A stretch of 64,000 bases of DNA, taken from UMGS1071 sp045638545. GTDB taxonomy: Bacteria; Bacillota; Clostridia; Oscillospirales; Acutalibacteraceae. This document shows, in pieces, positions 41,978-49,094 of this stretch. The notes beneath the pieces are model-generated. The model had not been told where the DNA came from and did no database searches. It saw only the letters and a program-made list of their open reading frames with translations. The DNA lies in the NCBI GenBank assembly GCA_045638545.1, contig JAZUBL010000036.1, positions 1-64,000 of the forward strand. The letters run 5' to 3'. The position numbers were made by a program, and so were the translations under genes. Each line of letters begins with the position of its first letter. Position 1 is the first letter of the stretch.

Positions 41978-42373
41978 GTGAAACCGATACAACTGAATCA
42001 GCGGCTGCGGTCTTTGCGTGAAAAATGTGGCTTTACGCAGGAGCAGGTGGCAAAAACACTGAATATCGACCGCTCCTCTTATACGTATTACGAAACAGGC
42101 AAAACAGAGCCAAGCATTGCTTCGCTGATTAAGCTGTCCAATCTGTTCAAGGTGCCGGTGGAGGATCTGCTGGGAAGTGAATGTGCATCACCGACTATGC
42201 TGAAAGACAGCAAACCGGTAAAGCGCGCGCCTGCCAAAGCAGCAGAAAATACCAGCCATATTTTTGATCTGGACAAACAGGAAAAACAGATCCTCTGTTA
42301 TTATCGTTCTATGGACCCGGAAAAGAAACAGCGCATGATGGAACTGCTGGAGAACCTGGTGAAAGAAGACTAA
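41978..42373 (+). CDS. XRE-family regulator with C-terminal extension
   Basis: 131 residues from the GTG at 41978, 7 bp after AAGGAGGG; upstream in-frame starts lack a site. N-terminal HTH: NQRLRSLREKCGFTQEQVAKTLNIDRSSYTYYETGKTEPSIASLIKLSNLFKVPVEDLLG (about 7-65). Unlike the other XRE proteins of the window it adds a linker rich in Lys/Ala/Pro and a helical C-terminus (FDLDKQEKQILCYYRSMDPEKKQRMMELLENL) probably for oligomerisation. No divergent partner; terminator follows. Confidence 0.85.
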   Translation: MKPIQLNQRLRSLREKCGFTQEQVAKTLNIDRSSYTYYETGKTEPSIASLIKLSNLFKVPVEDLLGSECASPTMLKDSKPVKRAPAKAAENTSHIFDLDKQEKQILCYYRSMDPEKKQRMMELLENLVKED

Positions 42374-42382
42374 CAGGAACAG

Positions 42383-42411
42383 GCATCCCGGAAGGGATGC
42401 TTTTTTCTTTT
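42383..42411 (+). terminator. Terminator of XRE gene 41978
   Basis: GCATCCC pairs with GGGATGC across GGAA, then TTTTTTCTTT. Confidence 0.88.
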
Positions 42412-42458
42412 CGACAGCATTATCAGTGGAAATGTAAAAATAGTAATGTGCTAGGTTA

Positions 42459-42500
42459 TGTGACCCGGTCACAGTAATTGCAGTTTGTTTGCGGTATGAT
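42459..42500 (+). promoter_or_regulatory. Crp/Fnr-like palindrome, copy 2, at class II distance from a -10
   Basis: TGTGACC-C-GGTCACA at 42459-42473, identical arms to the site at 25303. TATGAT at 42495-42500 is a good -10, while the matching -35 position (CAGTAA) is poor. With +1 near 42507 the palindrome centre lies at about -41, the standard place for a Crp/Fnr activator overlapping the -35. Confidence 0.6.
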
Positions 42501-42506
42501 GAAACC

Positions 42507-42611
42507 ATACCAAAACTAATTCTTTTATCAAGATTCCTCTTTTAACAAATCCAAACAGAAATCAAGAAAACAAAGAAGAACGTCGCTCCTGCCGGGCGGG
42601 GTTCTTTTTTG
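42507..42611 (+). ncRNA. Candidate small RNA, about 105 nt
   Basis: Bounded by the promoter described above and a clear intrinsic terminator at 42577-42611: AGAAC (42577-42581) with GTTCT (42601-42605), and CGCTC (42584-42588) with GGGCG (42594-42598) around CTGCC, then TTTTTT. No start codon with a ribosome site lies between. The transcript would end 250 bp before rubrerythrin, so it is not simply its leader. Existence is inferred from promoter and terminator only. Confidence 0.45.
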
Positions 42612-42775
42612 TTTGGAGCAAAATTCTGTATTTTCGGTAAAGAAAGGTTTGTATATCATAATTGTCAAATTACAAAATATATTTTTATAAGAGTTGACGG
42701 TATCAAGTGGTAAAAAATACAAAAAAATGTCGAGAAATCTGTGATTATGCGGAGTATCAAAGAGAAATATGTCTG

Positions 42776-42784
42776 TGCTATAAT
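42776..42784 (+). promoter_or_regulatory. Rubrerythrin extended -10 promoter
   Basis: TGC followed by TATAAT (42779-42784); the -35 position (ATCAAA) is weak, so it looks like an extended -10 or activator-dependent promoter. Start of transcription near 42791, 70-nt leader. Confidence 0.6.
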
Positions 42785-42861
42785 GAAACATGGAAATGCA
42801 TATTGTATTGCAGTTTCAAGGAACAAAAAAACAGTAAAAAAACAGGTTTGGGGGAATTAAC

Positions 42862-43512
42862 ATGAAAGAATATGGCTGCAAAGTTTGTGGTTTAGTGTTT
42901 AACGTACACGACGGTAAGGGCGCTGTATGTCCTGTATGTAATGCAACAGGCAACAATGTTTTCTGCGCATCCATCACAACAAAGTACGCAGGTACTCAGA
43001 CAGAGAAAAATCTGCAGGCAGCATTCGAAGGCGAATCTGCAGCAAGAAACAAGTACACCTATTTTGCATCCGTTGCAAAGAAGGAAGGTTACGAGCAGAT
43101 CGCTGACCTCTTCCTGAAGACAGCAGAGAACGAGAAAGAGCACGCAAAACTGTGGTTCAAAGAGCTCTCCGGCATTGGCACCACAAGAGAGAACCTGAAG
43201 GCTGCTGCTGAAGGCGAAAACTACGAGTGGACCGATATGTACGAAGGCTTTGCAAAAACAGCTGACGAAGAAGGTTTCCCAGAACTGGCTGCAAAGTTCC
43301 GTATGGTTGCTGCAATTGAAAAGCGCCACGAAGAGCGTTATCGCCAGCTGCTGTACAATGTAGACGCAAACAAGGTATTCGAAAAGAGCGAAATCAAGAT
43401 TTGGGAATGCCGCAACTGCGGTCACATCGTTGTTGGCCAGAAGGCACCAAAGGTTTGCCCAACCTGCCGCCATCCACAGGGATTCTTTGAGGTTACAGCA
43501 GAGAACTATTAA
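42862..43512 (+). CDS. rbr: Rubrerythrin with rubredoxin domains at both ends
   Basis: 216 residues. N-terminal rubredoxin-like site CKVCG...CPVC (about 6-26); central four-helix ferritin-like domain with diiron ligands EGESAARNKY, ENEKEHAKLW, DEEGFPELAAKF and EKRHEERY (about 53-155); C-terminal rubredoxin CRNCG...CPTC (about 184-203). It reduces hydrogen peroxide with electrons from NAD(P)H through the rubredoxin iron, protecting an anaerobe from oxygen. Classical rubrerythrin has only the C-terminal rubredoxin, reverse rubrerythrin only the N-terminal one; this protein has both. Confidence 0.92.
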   Translation: MKEYGCKVCGLVFNVHDGKGAVCPVCNATGNNVFCASITTKYAGTQTEKNLQAAFEGESAARNKYTYFASVAKKEGYEQIADLFLKTAENEKEHAKLWFKELSGIGTTRENLKAAAEGENYEWTDMYEGFAKTADEEGFPELAAKFRMVAAIEKRHEERYRQLLYNVDANKVFEKSEIKIWECRNCGHIVVGQKAPKVCPTCRHPQGFFEVTAENY

Positions 43513-43539
43513 TTTCCTGAAAAATATCGCATAGCATAA

Positions 43540-43580
43540 AAAGCCCCCGCTTTCCGGATCTGGAGAGCGGGGGTTCTTTT
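43540..43580. terminator. Terminator of rubrerythrin and XRE gene 43581
   Basis: CCCCCGC (43544-43550) pairs with GCGGGGG (43567-43573), AAAA before and CTTTTTTA after; serves both convergent genes. Confidence 0.88.
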
Positions 43581-43796
43581 TTACAGATTTATTTTCGGAT
43601 TCTTTGTTCTGCCCAGTAAATAATCAACGCTGACATCGTAAAAGTCTGCCAGAGTGATCAGATGTTCAGCGGTAAGAGAGATGACGCCATTTTCATATTG
43701 GGAATAGGTATTCTGCGAAACATGGAGAAGTTCTGCAAGGTTCTTCTGGCGCAAATCTCTGTCTTCCCTCAGACTGCGAATGTTTGGATAAATCAT
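43581..43796 (-). CDS. Small XRE-family repressor, divergent from lipoprotein
   Basis: 71 residues. IRSLREDRDLRQKNLAELLHVSQNTYSQYENGVISLTAEHLITLADFYDVSVDYLLGRTKNPKINL is one HTH domain; the recognition region VSQNTYSQYENG differs from the other XRE copies. Starts after TGAGGTGA. Paired with the lipoprotein gene at 43910 over two perfect palindromes, the same plan as 6007/6338. Confidence 0.87.
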   Translation of the reverse strand: MIYPNIRSLREDRDLRQKNLAELLHVSQNTYSQYENGVISLTAEHLITLADFYDVSVDYLLGRTKNPKINL

Positions 43797-43822
43797 AATC
43801 TCACCTCAGGAGTATTATGGTT

Positions 43823-43868
43823 TATCTGAAATTCAGATATTGACTTTTATCTGTAATACAGATAAAAT
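43823..43868 (+). promoter_or_regulatory. Lipoprotein promoter with two perfect palindromic operators
   Basis: TTGACT (43840-43845) and TAAAAT (43863-43868), 17 bp apart. Operator 1: TATCTGAA (43823-43830) and TTCAGATA (43832-43839) around one A. Operator 2: TTTTATCTGTA (43845-43855) and TACAGATAAAA (43857-43867) around one A, filling the whole spacer. Both share the half-site TATCTG. Repression by the adjacent XRE protein is the simplest reading. Confidence 0.8.
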
Positions 43869-43909
43869 AAAGGCGACAGTATGTGAATTTTTTGTGAAGA
43901 AGGGATAAT

Positions 43910-44890
43910 ATGAAGAAAATTGTCATCGCATTGCTTGCAGCTTTAATGATAGGTGGCACTTTAACCGCTTGTGGTGGAGGAGCAGAAACAAATACAGCGG
44001 GGAGTGTTGTGAATCCACAGGGCTCCGTATTGTCAGAAGAACAAACATATGATGTTCTTCATGAAGTGTTTGGAAGAGTATCACACATTGTAACAAAGCT
44101 TTCGGCTGCATTGCAGTACTGGGAAGATACAGATTTCAGTACCGCAAATGATATTTTAGACTATGAAGCCCAGTGGCGACATTTGGAAGAATGCTCCGAA
44201 GATATAGTTGACCTTCTTTCAACACAAAAACCTAATGAAGAGTATGAGAAAGAGTGGTATCAGGTTTTGGGATATGCGAAACAGCTTGCTCCTGTTTTTG
44301 AAAAGCTTACGAACCTTGATATTAATGGTGATGGTGAGTATACCGGAAGCGAGATTGCTCCAGCATTAAGAGAAATGCAAGCAGATTCAGTTTCTTATTT
44401 AAAACCGATGGTTACGATATTAAGTGATTTTGAAGAAGAATATAAAGATGAATCGGATACTGTGACGAAGTTATTGCAGAATGAAAATGGATTGCTTACT
44501 AATATAAAAGTAAATTTAATTATGATTGGCGATGAAACTGATACAAATATTGATACCCAGACCGGGTATGAGGATGGGACACAAGTAACAGTGGTAAAGA
44601 TCGATGATATGATTACTAATACTTGTATCTTTACAGACAGGGAGAAACCAACCATTCTTACGATGCCGCGATTTGAGCGAGATACTGAAGCCTTTGCATA
44701 TGGATCATTTGCACTAATCAGAACTTTGAGCCCATCGGCATCTGCGGATTTACAAGTTGAAATTATAGACGAAACAAGCAAGTTAGCGCTTCTAAATGAA
44801 GGAAGGGTGTATTCTAAAACTGTAGGAAACATCATTTACCGTGCTATATATAAAGACGGTACCCTTCTTTTTTATGGAGAAGAAGCATAA
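43910..44890 (+). CDS. Lipoprotein with a single EF-hand-like loop
   Basis: 326 residues from ATG at 43910 after GAAGGG. Signal KKIVIALLAALMIGGT with lipobox LTAC at about 18-21 and GGGAE linker, so it is anchored outside the membrane. The body is mostly helical to about residue 200, with one dockerin/EF-hand-type calcium loop DINGDGEYTGSE near 141-152, and a beta-rich C-terminus. No family is recognised. AT-rich and with rarer codons than the housekeeping genes around it. It shares the lipobox style of the 6338 protein but no clear sequence similarity elsewhere. Followed after 24 bp by another lipoprotein gene. Confidence 0.72.
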   Translation: MKKIVIALLAALMIGGTLTACGGGAETNTAGSVVNPQGSVLSEEQTYDVLHEVFGRVSHIVTKLSAALQYWEDTDFSTANDILDYEAQWRHLEECSEDIVDLLSTQKPNEEYEKEWYQVLGYAKQLAPVFEKLTNLDINGDGEYTGSEIAPALREMQADSVSYLKPMVTILSDFEEEYKDESDTVTKLLQNENGLLTNIKVNLIMIGDETDTNIDTQTGYEDGTQVTVVKIDDMITNTCIFTDREKPTILTMPRFERDTEAFAYGSFALIRTLSPSASADLQVEIIDETSKLALLNEGRVYSKTVGNIIYRAIYKDGTLLFYGEEA

Positions 44891-44914
44891 AGAGTGTGAT
44901 TTGAGAGGATAAAA

Positions 44915-45496
44915 ATGAAACGAAAAATTTTTGGAAGCATTATATTTTTGGTGATCATTAGTCTTTTAATGCTAGCAGGCTGTGGATCTCAGCTAAAGGA
45001 ACACATAAATTTAAGTGACGAAACATCAAATTATTCTATTCAAGATTTTGAAAACTCGGTTAAAATCCATGTTCAAGAAATATCATCGGAATCAATAGCG
45101 CTTTTTGAAAAATTTGATTCTTTTACAACATCTACAGAGATAAAAGATTCACAATATAAATGCTATGTGGACTTTTTCGATGATGGAAGTAAAGATGTAG
45201 AATTTATATATGATTTAGAGAATCATATTATTACAATGATCTGTGATTATGATTCTACTAATTCTTATGATATTGATGTAACTGCTATTTCCTCGTCGGT
45301 TGCGGTTGCAATGGTAAATCCTGATTTGAATGGAAAAGGCGCTGTTCTTCTTTTTGAGAAGACGGTACAAGAAATGGATCCTTTTTCTGATGATAGTTCT
45401 AGCGCTGGCACAAACTATAATGGTTTGGCATATGTGCTGTCCTTCAGAGGTAACAAAGCAATATATTTAATTGCGGATTTAGCGTATTTAAATTAA
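44915..45496 (+). CDS. Second lipoprotein of the XRE module
   Basis: 193 residues from ATG at 44915 after GAGAGGAT. Signal KRKIFGSIIFLVIISLLM, lipobox LAGC at about 19-22, then a Ser/Asp/Glu-rich mature region with alternating short strands (YKCYVDFFDDGSKDVEFIYDLENHIITMICDYD). I recognise no family. Same strand as 43910, no terminator between, so both are probably controlled by the XRE operators. Very AT-rich. No clear terminator follows; a 120-bp gap leads to the tRNA-Thr promoter. Confidence 0.7.
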   Translation: MKRKIFGSIIFLVIISLLMLAGCGSQLKEHINLSDETSNYSIQDFENSVKIHVQEISSESIALFEKFDSFTTSTEIKDSQYKCYVDFFDDGSKDVEFIYDLENHIITMICDYDSTNSYDIDVTAISSSVAVAMVNPDLNGKGAVLLFEKTVQEMDPFSDDSSSAGTNYNGLAYVLSFRGNKAIYLIADLAYLN

Positions 45497-45578
45497 AAGG
45501 TAAAAATCCGGAGCAGTGAAAATTCCGGACGTTATTATTTGATGGCCATGTTCCCCTCTAACCGACAAATTAGAATTC

Positions 45579-45607
45579 TTGACAACCGCTCTGCCGGCGA
45601 CTATAAT
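45579..45607 (+). promoter_or_regulatory. tRNA-Thr promoter
   Basis: Consensus TTGACA (45579-45584), 17 bp, TATAAT (45602-45607). Confidence 0.92.
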
Positions 45608-45619
45608 AATTTATAGTGC

Positions 45620-45695
45620 GCTGATGTGGCTCAGTTGGTAGAGCAGCTGATTCGTAATCAGCAGGCCGTCGGTTCAAGTCCGATCATCAGCTCCA
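45620..45695 (+). tRNA. tRNA-Thr (anticodon CGT)
   Basis: 76 nt with encoded CCA. Acceptor GCTGATG/CATCAGC, D arm GCTC-AGTTGGTA-GAGC, anticodon stem CTGAT with loop TTCGTAA (CGT reads ACG), T arm GTCGG-TTCAAGT-CCGAT. Confidence 0.97.
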
Positions 45696-45698
45696 AAG

Positions 45699-45733
45699 CA
45701 AAACCCCCGGGAAGGTTCCCGGGGGTTTCTTTG
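45699..45733. terminator. Bidirectional terminator (tRNA-Thr and alcohol dehydrogenase)
   Basis: AAACCCCCGGGAA pairs with TTCCCGGGGGTTT; TTTG follows on the plus strand and a mixed TTTTGCTTTG on the minus strand. Confidence 0.85.
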
Positions 45734-45734
45734 T

Positions 45735-46817
45735 TTATTGCAGGCCTGCAATCCGGCGGATCTTTGCTTCGTCCAGCGGATATGGGCAGCTTTTCAGTTT
45801 TGCGGTGTTGGCAGAGAGGGCTGCAACGGTTTTGTTCAGCAGCTCCTCCGGCATTTTTTCATCGCCGCAGACGGCAGCATAAAATGCTTCCAGTGCAGCA
45901 AGGTCATCAAAGCCGGCTGTGGAAAGAACCTCGTTCTGGTCTGCTTCGTCGGCTTCTCTCAGGTAGCCGGCAATGAAGTAACCAACTGCTTTGCCGTGGG
46001 GCACGCCAAGCTCATAGGTCAGGCAATAGCTGAGGCCGTGGGGCAGAGAGGTGCCTGTGTGGGCAATGGCCATGCCTGCCAGAGTAGAGGCCAGCATCAG
46101 ATTCTCGCAGGCTTCCATGGTGATCGGCTCTTCTCCAAGGAGAACAGCCTGGTTCTTTTTCCATGCGGCAAGGCCGGCCATCACAATACTGCGGCTGTAT
46201 GCAGTTGCGGCGGTGTGAACGTAACTTTCCACCAGATGGCCCAGGGCGTCCATGGCTGTGTTGCGGAGAATGGACAGCGGTGTTTTCATTAAGTAGCGCG
46301 GATCGATCAGCGCGATATCCGGAAAAACACGGTGGGTCATGGTCACTTTTGTCTGCTTGGCGTGAACTGTCAGCACGGAGTACTGTGTTACCTCCGAACC
46401 GGTACCGCAGGTAGTCGGGATAGCTGCCATTGGGATGGACTTGCCATTGGCCGGCTTTTCGTGGAGGAACTCCACGCCTTTGTCTGCATGGCGGATCATC
46501 ACGCCGATGGCTTTTGCTGCATCCAGCGGAGAGCCGCCGCCAATACCGATGATGAAATCAACACCGGCTGCAAGGCCGATGCCGCGGGCAGCCATCACAG
46601 TTTCGGTAGATGGATTTTCTTCCACCTGATCGAAGATCACATAAGGAATGCTGTTGGCTTCCAGAACAGTCTGCACGTCCTGCAGGGAACCGTTCTCCTT
46701 TGCAGAGCGGCGGCCTGTGACGATCAGCGCTTTGGTGCCTAATGCACACAGCTTGTCCTGATGGTTTTGAATACAGTTTTCTTCAGAATAAACGGGAACC
46801 GGCATCGAAAAGAACAT
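45735..46817 (-). CDS. Iron-containing alcohol dehydrogenase
   Basis: 360 residues. NAD(P)-binding GIGGGSPLDAAKAIG (about 91-105), PTTCGTGSEVTQYSV, and metal ligands in MDALGHLVESYVH and HTGTSLPHGLSYCLTYELGVPHGKAVG (Asp and three His). Family III alcohol dehydrogenases reduce aldehydes or oxidise alcohols or glycerol; the length is slightly below the usual 380-390. Physiological substrate unknown. Monocistronic. Confidence 0.9.
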   Translation of the reverse strand: MFFSMPVPVYSEENCIQNHQDKLCALGTKALIVTGRRSAKENGSLQDVQTVLEANSIPYVIFDQVEENPSTETVMAARGIGLAAGVDFIIGIGGGSPLDAAKAIGVMIRHADKGVEFLHEKPANGKSIPMAAIPTTCGTGSEVTQYSVLTVHAKQTKVTMTHRVFPDIALIDPRYLMKTPLSILRNTAMDALGHLVESYVHTAATAYSRSIVMAGLAAWKKNQAVLLGEEPITMEACENLMLASTLAGMAIAHTGTSLPHGLSYCLTYELGVPHGKAVGYFIAGYLREADEADQNEVLSTAGFDDLAALEAFYAAVCGDEKMPEELLNKTVAALSANTAKLKSCPYPLDEAKIRRIAGLQ

Positions 46818-46904
46818 GGCAGTTTCTCCTTTATCAAGTTATTTCTTTACTTATTATAGGGTGACGCTTATAATGAAGTCAAGACGAAGAAAGAAGGAAC
46901 TGTA

Positions 46905-47393
46905 ATGCAGATTTTACCGTATGATTCGCAGTATCAGACAGATTTTTTCCGCATCAGTATGGAGTGGCTGGAGAAGCACAGCCTGCTGGAGCCGGAAGAC
47001 ACCGCCATGCTCAACAATATAGAATCCATGCTGGCAGAAGGTGCCGGAGCATTCTGTGCCGTAGAGGGCGAAACCGTGCTGGCAGTGGGGATGGTTCATC
47101 CTCTTGGCGGCGGTGTATGGGAGCTGTGCAAACTTGGTACTGCAGAAGAACATCAGGGAAAAGGTGCAGGGACAGCGATCCTGCGCACCTGTATGCAGTA
47201 TGCGGAAAATCACGGTGCAGAAAAGGTGATCCTTGTTTCGAACCACGTTCTGCAGACGGCATTAAAAATGTACGAAAAATTCGGCTTCCGTCATGTGCCG
47301 CTGGAAGAACAGTACGCCATTTACGAAACAGCAGACGTGCAGATGGAATATATATTTGAGGAGGGCGACGACAATGCAGATTGTACCGTATGA
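46905..47393 (+). CDS. GNAT N-acetyltransferase, first of tandem pair
   Basis: 162 residues after AAGGAACTG. GNAT core: WELCKLGTAEEHQGKGAGTAILRTCMQYAENHGAEKVILVSNHVLQTALKMYEKFGFRHVPL; the acetyl-CoA loop is HQGKGAG. The last 20 bp overlap the start of the next GNAT gene. By eye the two proteins are close to half identical (both start MQIxPYxxQYxxDF), indicating duplication. Substrate unknown. Confidence 0.9.
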   Translation: MQILPYDSQYQTDFFRISMEWLEKHSLLEPEDTAMLNNIESMLAEGAGAFCAVEGETVLAVGMVHPLGGGVWELCKLGTAEEHQGKGAGTAILRTCMQYAENHGAEKVILVSNHVLQTALKMYEKFGFRHVPLEEQYAIYETADVQMEYIFEEGDDNADCTV

Positions 47394-47841
47394 AGAACAA
47401 TACCGGCAGGATTTTATCCGACTGAATACTGAGTGGCTGGAGAAGTACTTTGTGGTAGAAAAGGAAGACAATGCTTTATTCAACAGCATTGACGAATTGC
47501 TGGCAAAAGGCACCATGTTTTATTTTGCAGTAGAAGATGGAGAAGCGATTGCCGCCGGTATGATGCAGCCAATGGGGAACGATGAGTGGGAACTGTGCAA
47601 ACTGGGCGCCACAGAAAAGCACCAGGGTAAGGGCGCGGGCAAAGGCGTTTTTCTGGCCTGTATGCAGTACGCCATTGACCACGGTGCAAAGAAGGTCGTT
47701 ATCGTATCCAACCGTATTTTAACAAGAGCGATTAATATGTACCTTCACTATGGATTTGTGGAGGTGCCGCTGGAACCGGAATACGCGATTTTTGACAGAG
47801 CGGACATTCAGCTGGAATACGTTGTTCCAACTGTAAAATAA
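47374..47841 (+). CDS. GNAT N-acetyltransferase, second of tandem pair
   Basis: 155 residues from the ATG at 47374, inside the end of the previous gene after GAGGAGGG; a longer in-frame start at 47293 would overlap the earlier gene much more. Core WELCKLGATEKHQGKGAGKGVFLACMQYAIDHGAKKVVIVSNRILTRAINMYLHYGFVEVPL. Same fold and loop as its upstream twin; divergence is mostly in the N-terminal helices, so substrates may differ. Confidence 0.9.
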   Translation: MQIVPYEEQYRQDFIRLNTEWLEKYFVVEKEDNALFNSIDELLAKGTMFYFAVEDGEAIAAGMMQPMGNDEWELCKLGATEKHQGKGAGKGVFLACMQYAIDHGAKKVVIVSNRILTRAINMYLHYGFVEVPLEPEYAIFDRADIQLEYVVPTVK

Positions 47842-47878
47842 AAATCTGTATGTAAATTACGAAGAAAGGAGCCTGTGT

Positions 47879-48682
47879 ATGCTAGGTGCAATTTTAGGGG
47901 ATATCATTGGCAGTCCGTACGAGTTTGACCACAATAATATTAAAACAACAGAGTTTCCATTATTCAAAAAAGAGTCTCAGGTTACCGATGATACCGTGAT
48001 GACACTGGCTGTGGCCAAAGGACTGATGGAAGGCTATGGCGATCCGGTAAAATCGGAGCAGGCGGTAATCCGCGCTATGCAGGAGATTGGAAGAAAATAT
48101 CCGGATGCAGGCTATGGCGCACGATTTATCAGCTGGCTGGCAGATGAAAACCCGAAGCCATACGGCAGTTTCGGCAATGGTTCTGCCATGCGTGTTTCTC
48201 CGGCGGCGTGGATCTACAACAATCTGCAGGACGTGGAACAGTATGCGGAAATTACCGCCAGAGTGACTCACGATCACCCGGAAGGGATCAAAGGTGCAAA
48301 GGCCACAGCCGGGGCGATTTTCCTTGCCAGACAGGGCGCAGATAAAGCGGAGATCCGGCAGTATGTTGCGGACACCTATGGTTATGATCTGCACCGCACC
48401 TGCGATGAGATCCGGCCGTCCTATCACCATGTGGAGTCCTGTCAGGAGACAGTGCCGGAAGCGATTACGGCTTTCCTGGAAGGGGACAACTTTGAAGAGG
48501 TTGTCCGTCTGGCGGTATCCCTTGGCGGAGACAGCGACACGCTGACTGCTATTGCGGCATCTATTGCCGGTGCCTATTACGGTATTCCGGAAGAACTGCA
48601 GCAGGAGGGCATCCGACGTCTGGACGATACGCTGCTGGCATTGTGGGAAGCTTACGCTGCTTTTGTGAAGGATCTGGCATAA
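47879..48682 (+). CDS. ADP-ribosylglycohydrolase family protein
   Basis: 267 residues after AAAGGAGC. The family signatures are GAILGDIIGSPYEF (start), SQVTDDTVMTLAVAKGL (metal-binding Thr/Asp near 36-39), GSFGNGSAMRVSPAAW, HDHPEGIKGA and the C-terminal SLGGDSDTLTAIAASIAGAYYG, which holds the second metal site. It removes ADP-ribose from a protein, nucleotide or other substrate in the cytosol. No ADP-ribosyltransferase is nearby, so its partner is unknown. The small half-ferritin gene follows. Confidence 0.93.
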   Translation: MLGAILGDIIGSPYEFDHNNIKTTEFPLFKKESQVTDDTVMTLAVAKGLMEGYGDPVKSEQAVIRAMQEIGRKYPDAGYGARFISWLADENPKPYGSFGNGSAMRVSPAAWIYNNLQDVEQYAEITARVTHDHPEGIKGAKATAGAIFLARQGADKAEIRQYVADTYGYDLHRTCDEIRPSYHHVESCQETVPEAITAFLEGDNFEEVVRLAVSLGGDSDTLTAIAASIAGAYYGIPEELQQEGIRRLDDTLLALWEAYAAFVKDLA

Positions 48683-48728
48683 ACCGGTAAAATCAGGGCA
48701 TCCTGTTCCTGAAGGGAGGAGGATGCTC

Positions 48729-48938
48729 ATGAAACCGGAAGAGCGGATCGATATGACATCCCGGGACAGGCTGATGCGCAGCTGGCACAATTCCATGGAG
48801 CTGGTGCGGGATTATCAGGCCTATGCCGAGGAGATCAAAGGAGACAAGCAGCTGTCTCTCATATTCCGGGAATTTGCAGATGATGAAGCCATGCACGCTG
48901 CAAAATTCCGGGAACTGCTGCACCAGTACACCAATTAG
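48729..48938 (+). CDS. Short rubrerythrin-like half-ferritin protein
   Basis: 69 residues from the ATG at 48729, 6 bp after AGGGAGGAGG; the ATG at 48723 is too close. The whole protein is two helices: MELVRDYQAYAEEI (Glu plus Arg/Tyr as in helix A of rubrerythrin) and LSLIFREFADDEAMHAAKFRELL, with an ExxH motif like rubrerythrin helix B. It would need to dimerise to build a diiron site. It is not a fragment by frameshift: its own start and terminator are clean. Confidence 0.65.
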   Translation: MKPEERIDMTSRDRLMRSWHNSMELVRDYQAYAEEIKGDKQLSLIFREFADDEAMHAAKFRELLHQYTN

Positions 48939-48944
48939 CAGGAA

Positions 48945-48976
48945 GAATCCCCTGGGTTTGCCGGGGGATTTTTTTA
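48945..48976 (+). terminator. Intrinsic terminator
   Basis: AATCCCCTGGG pairs with CCGGGGGATT across TTTG, then TTTTTT. Confidence 0.88.
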
Positions 48977-49094
48977 TGGAAATTTTTCACAAAAAGCATT
49001 CGAAAATTTTGGCTTTTGAACATTGGATTCCGAAAAATGAGTGTGCTATAATGTTTTTTATAAATGGGGATTTTACATTCAGGAGGGGAATTTT

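Noticed and set aside
42528..42791. Minus-strand frame of 87 codons in the gap before rubrerythrin
   Set aside because: Overlaps the candidate small RNA and the rubrerythrin promoter, Phe/Leu-rich, no convincing ribosome site or similarity.
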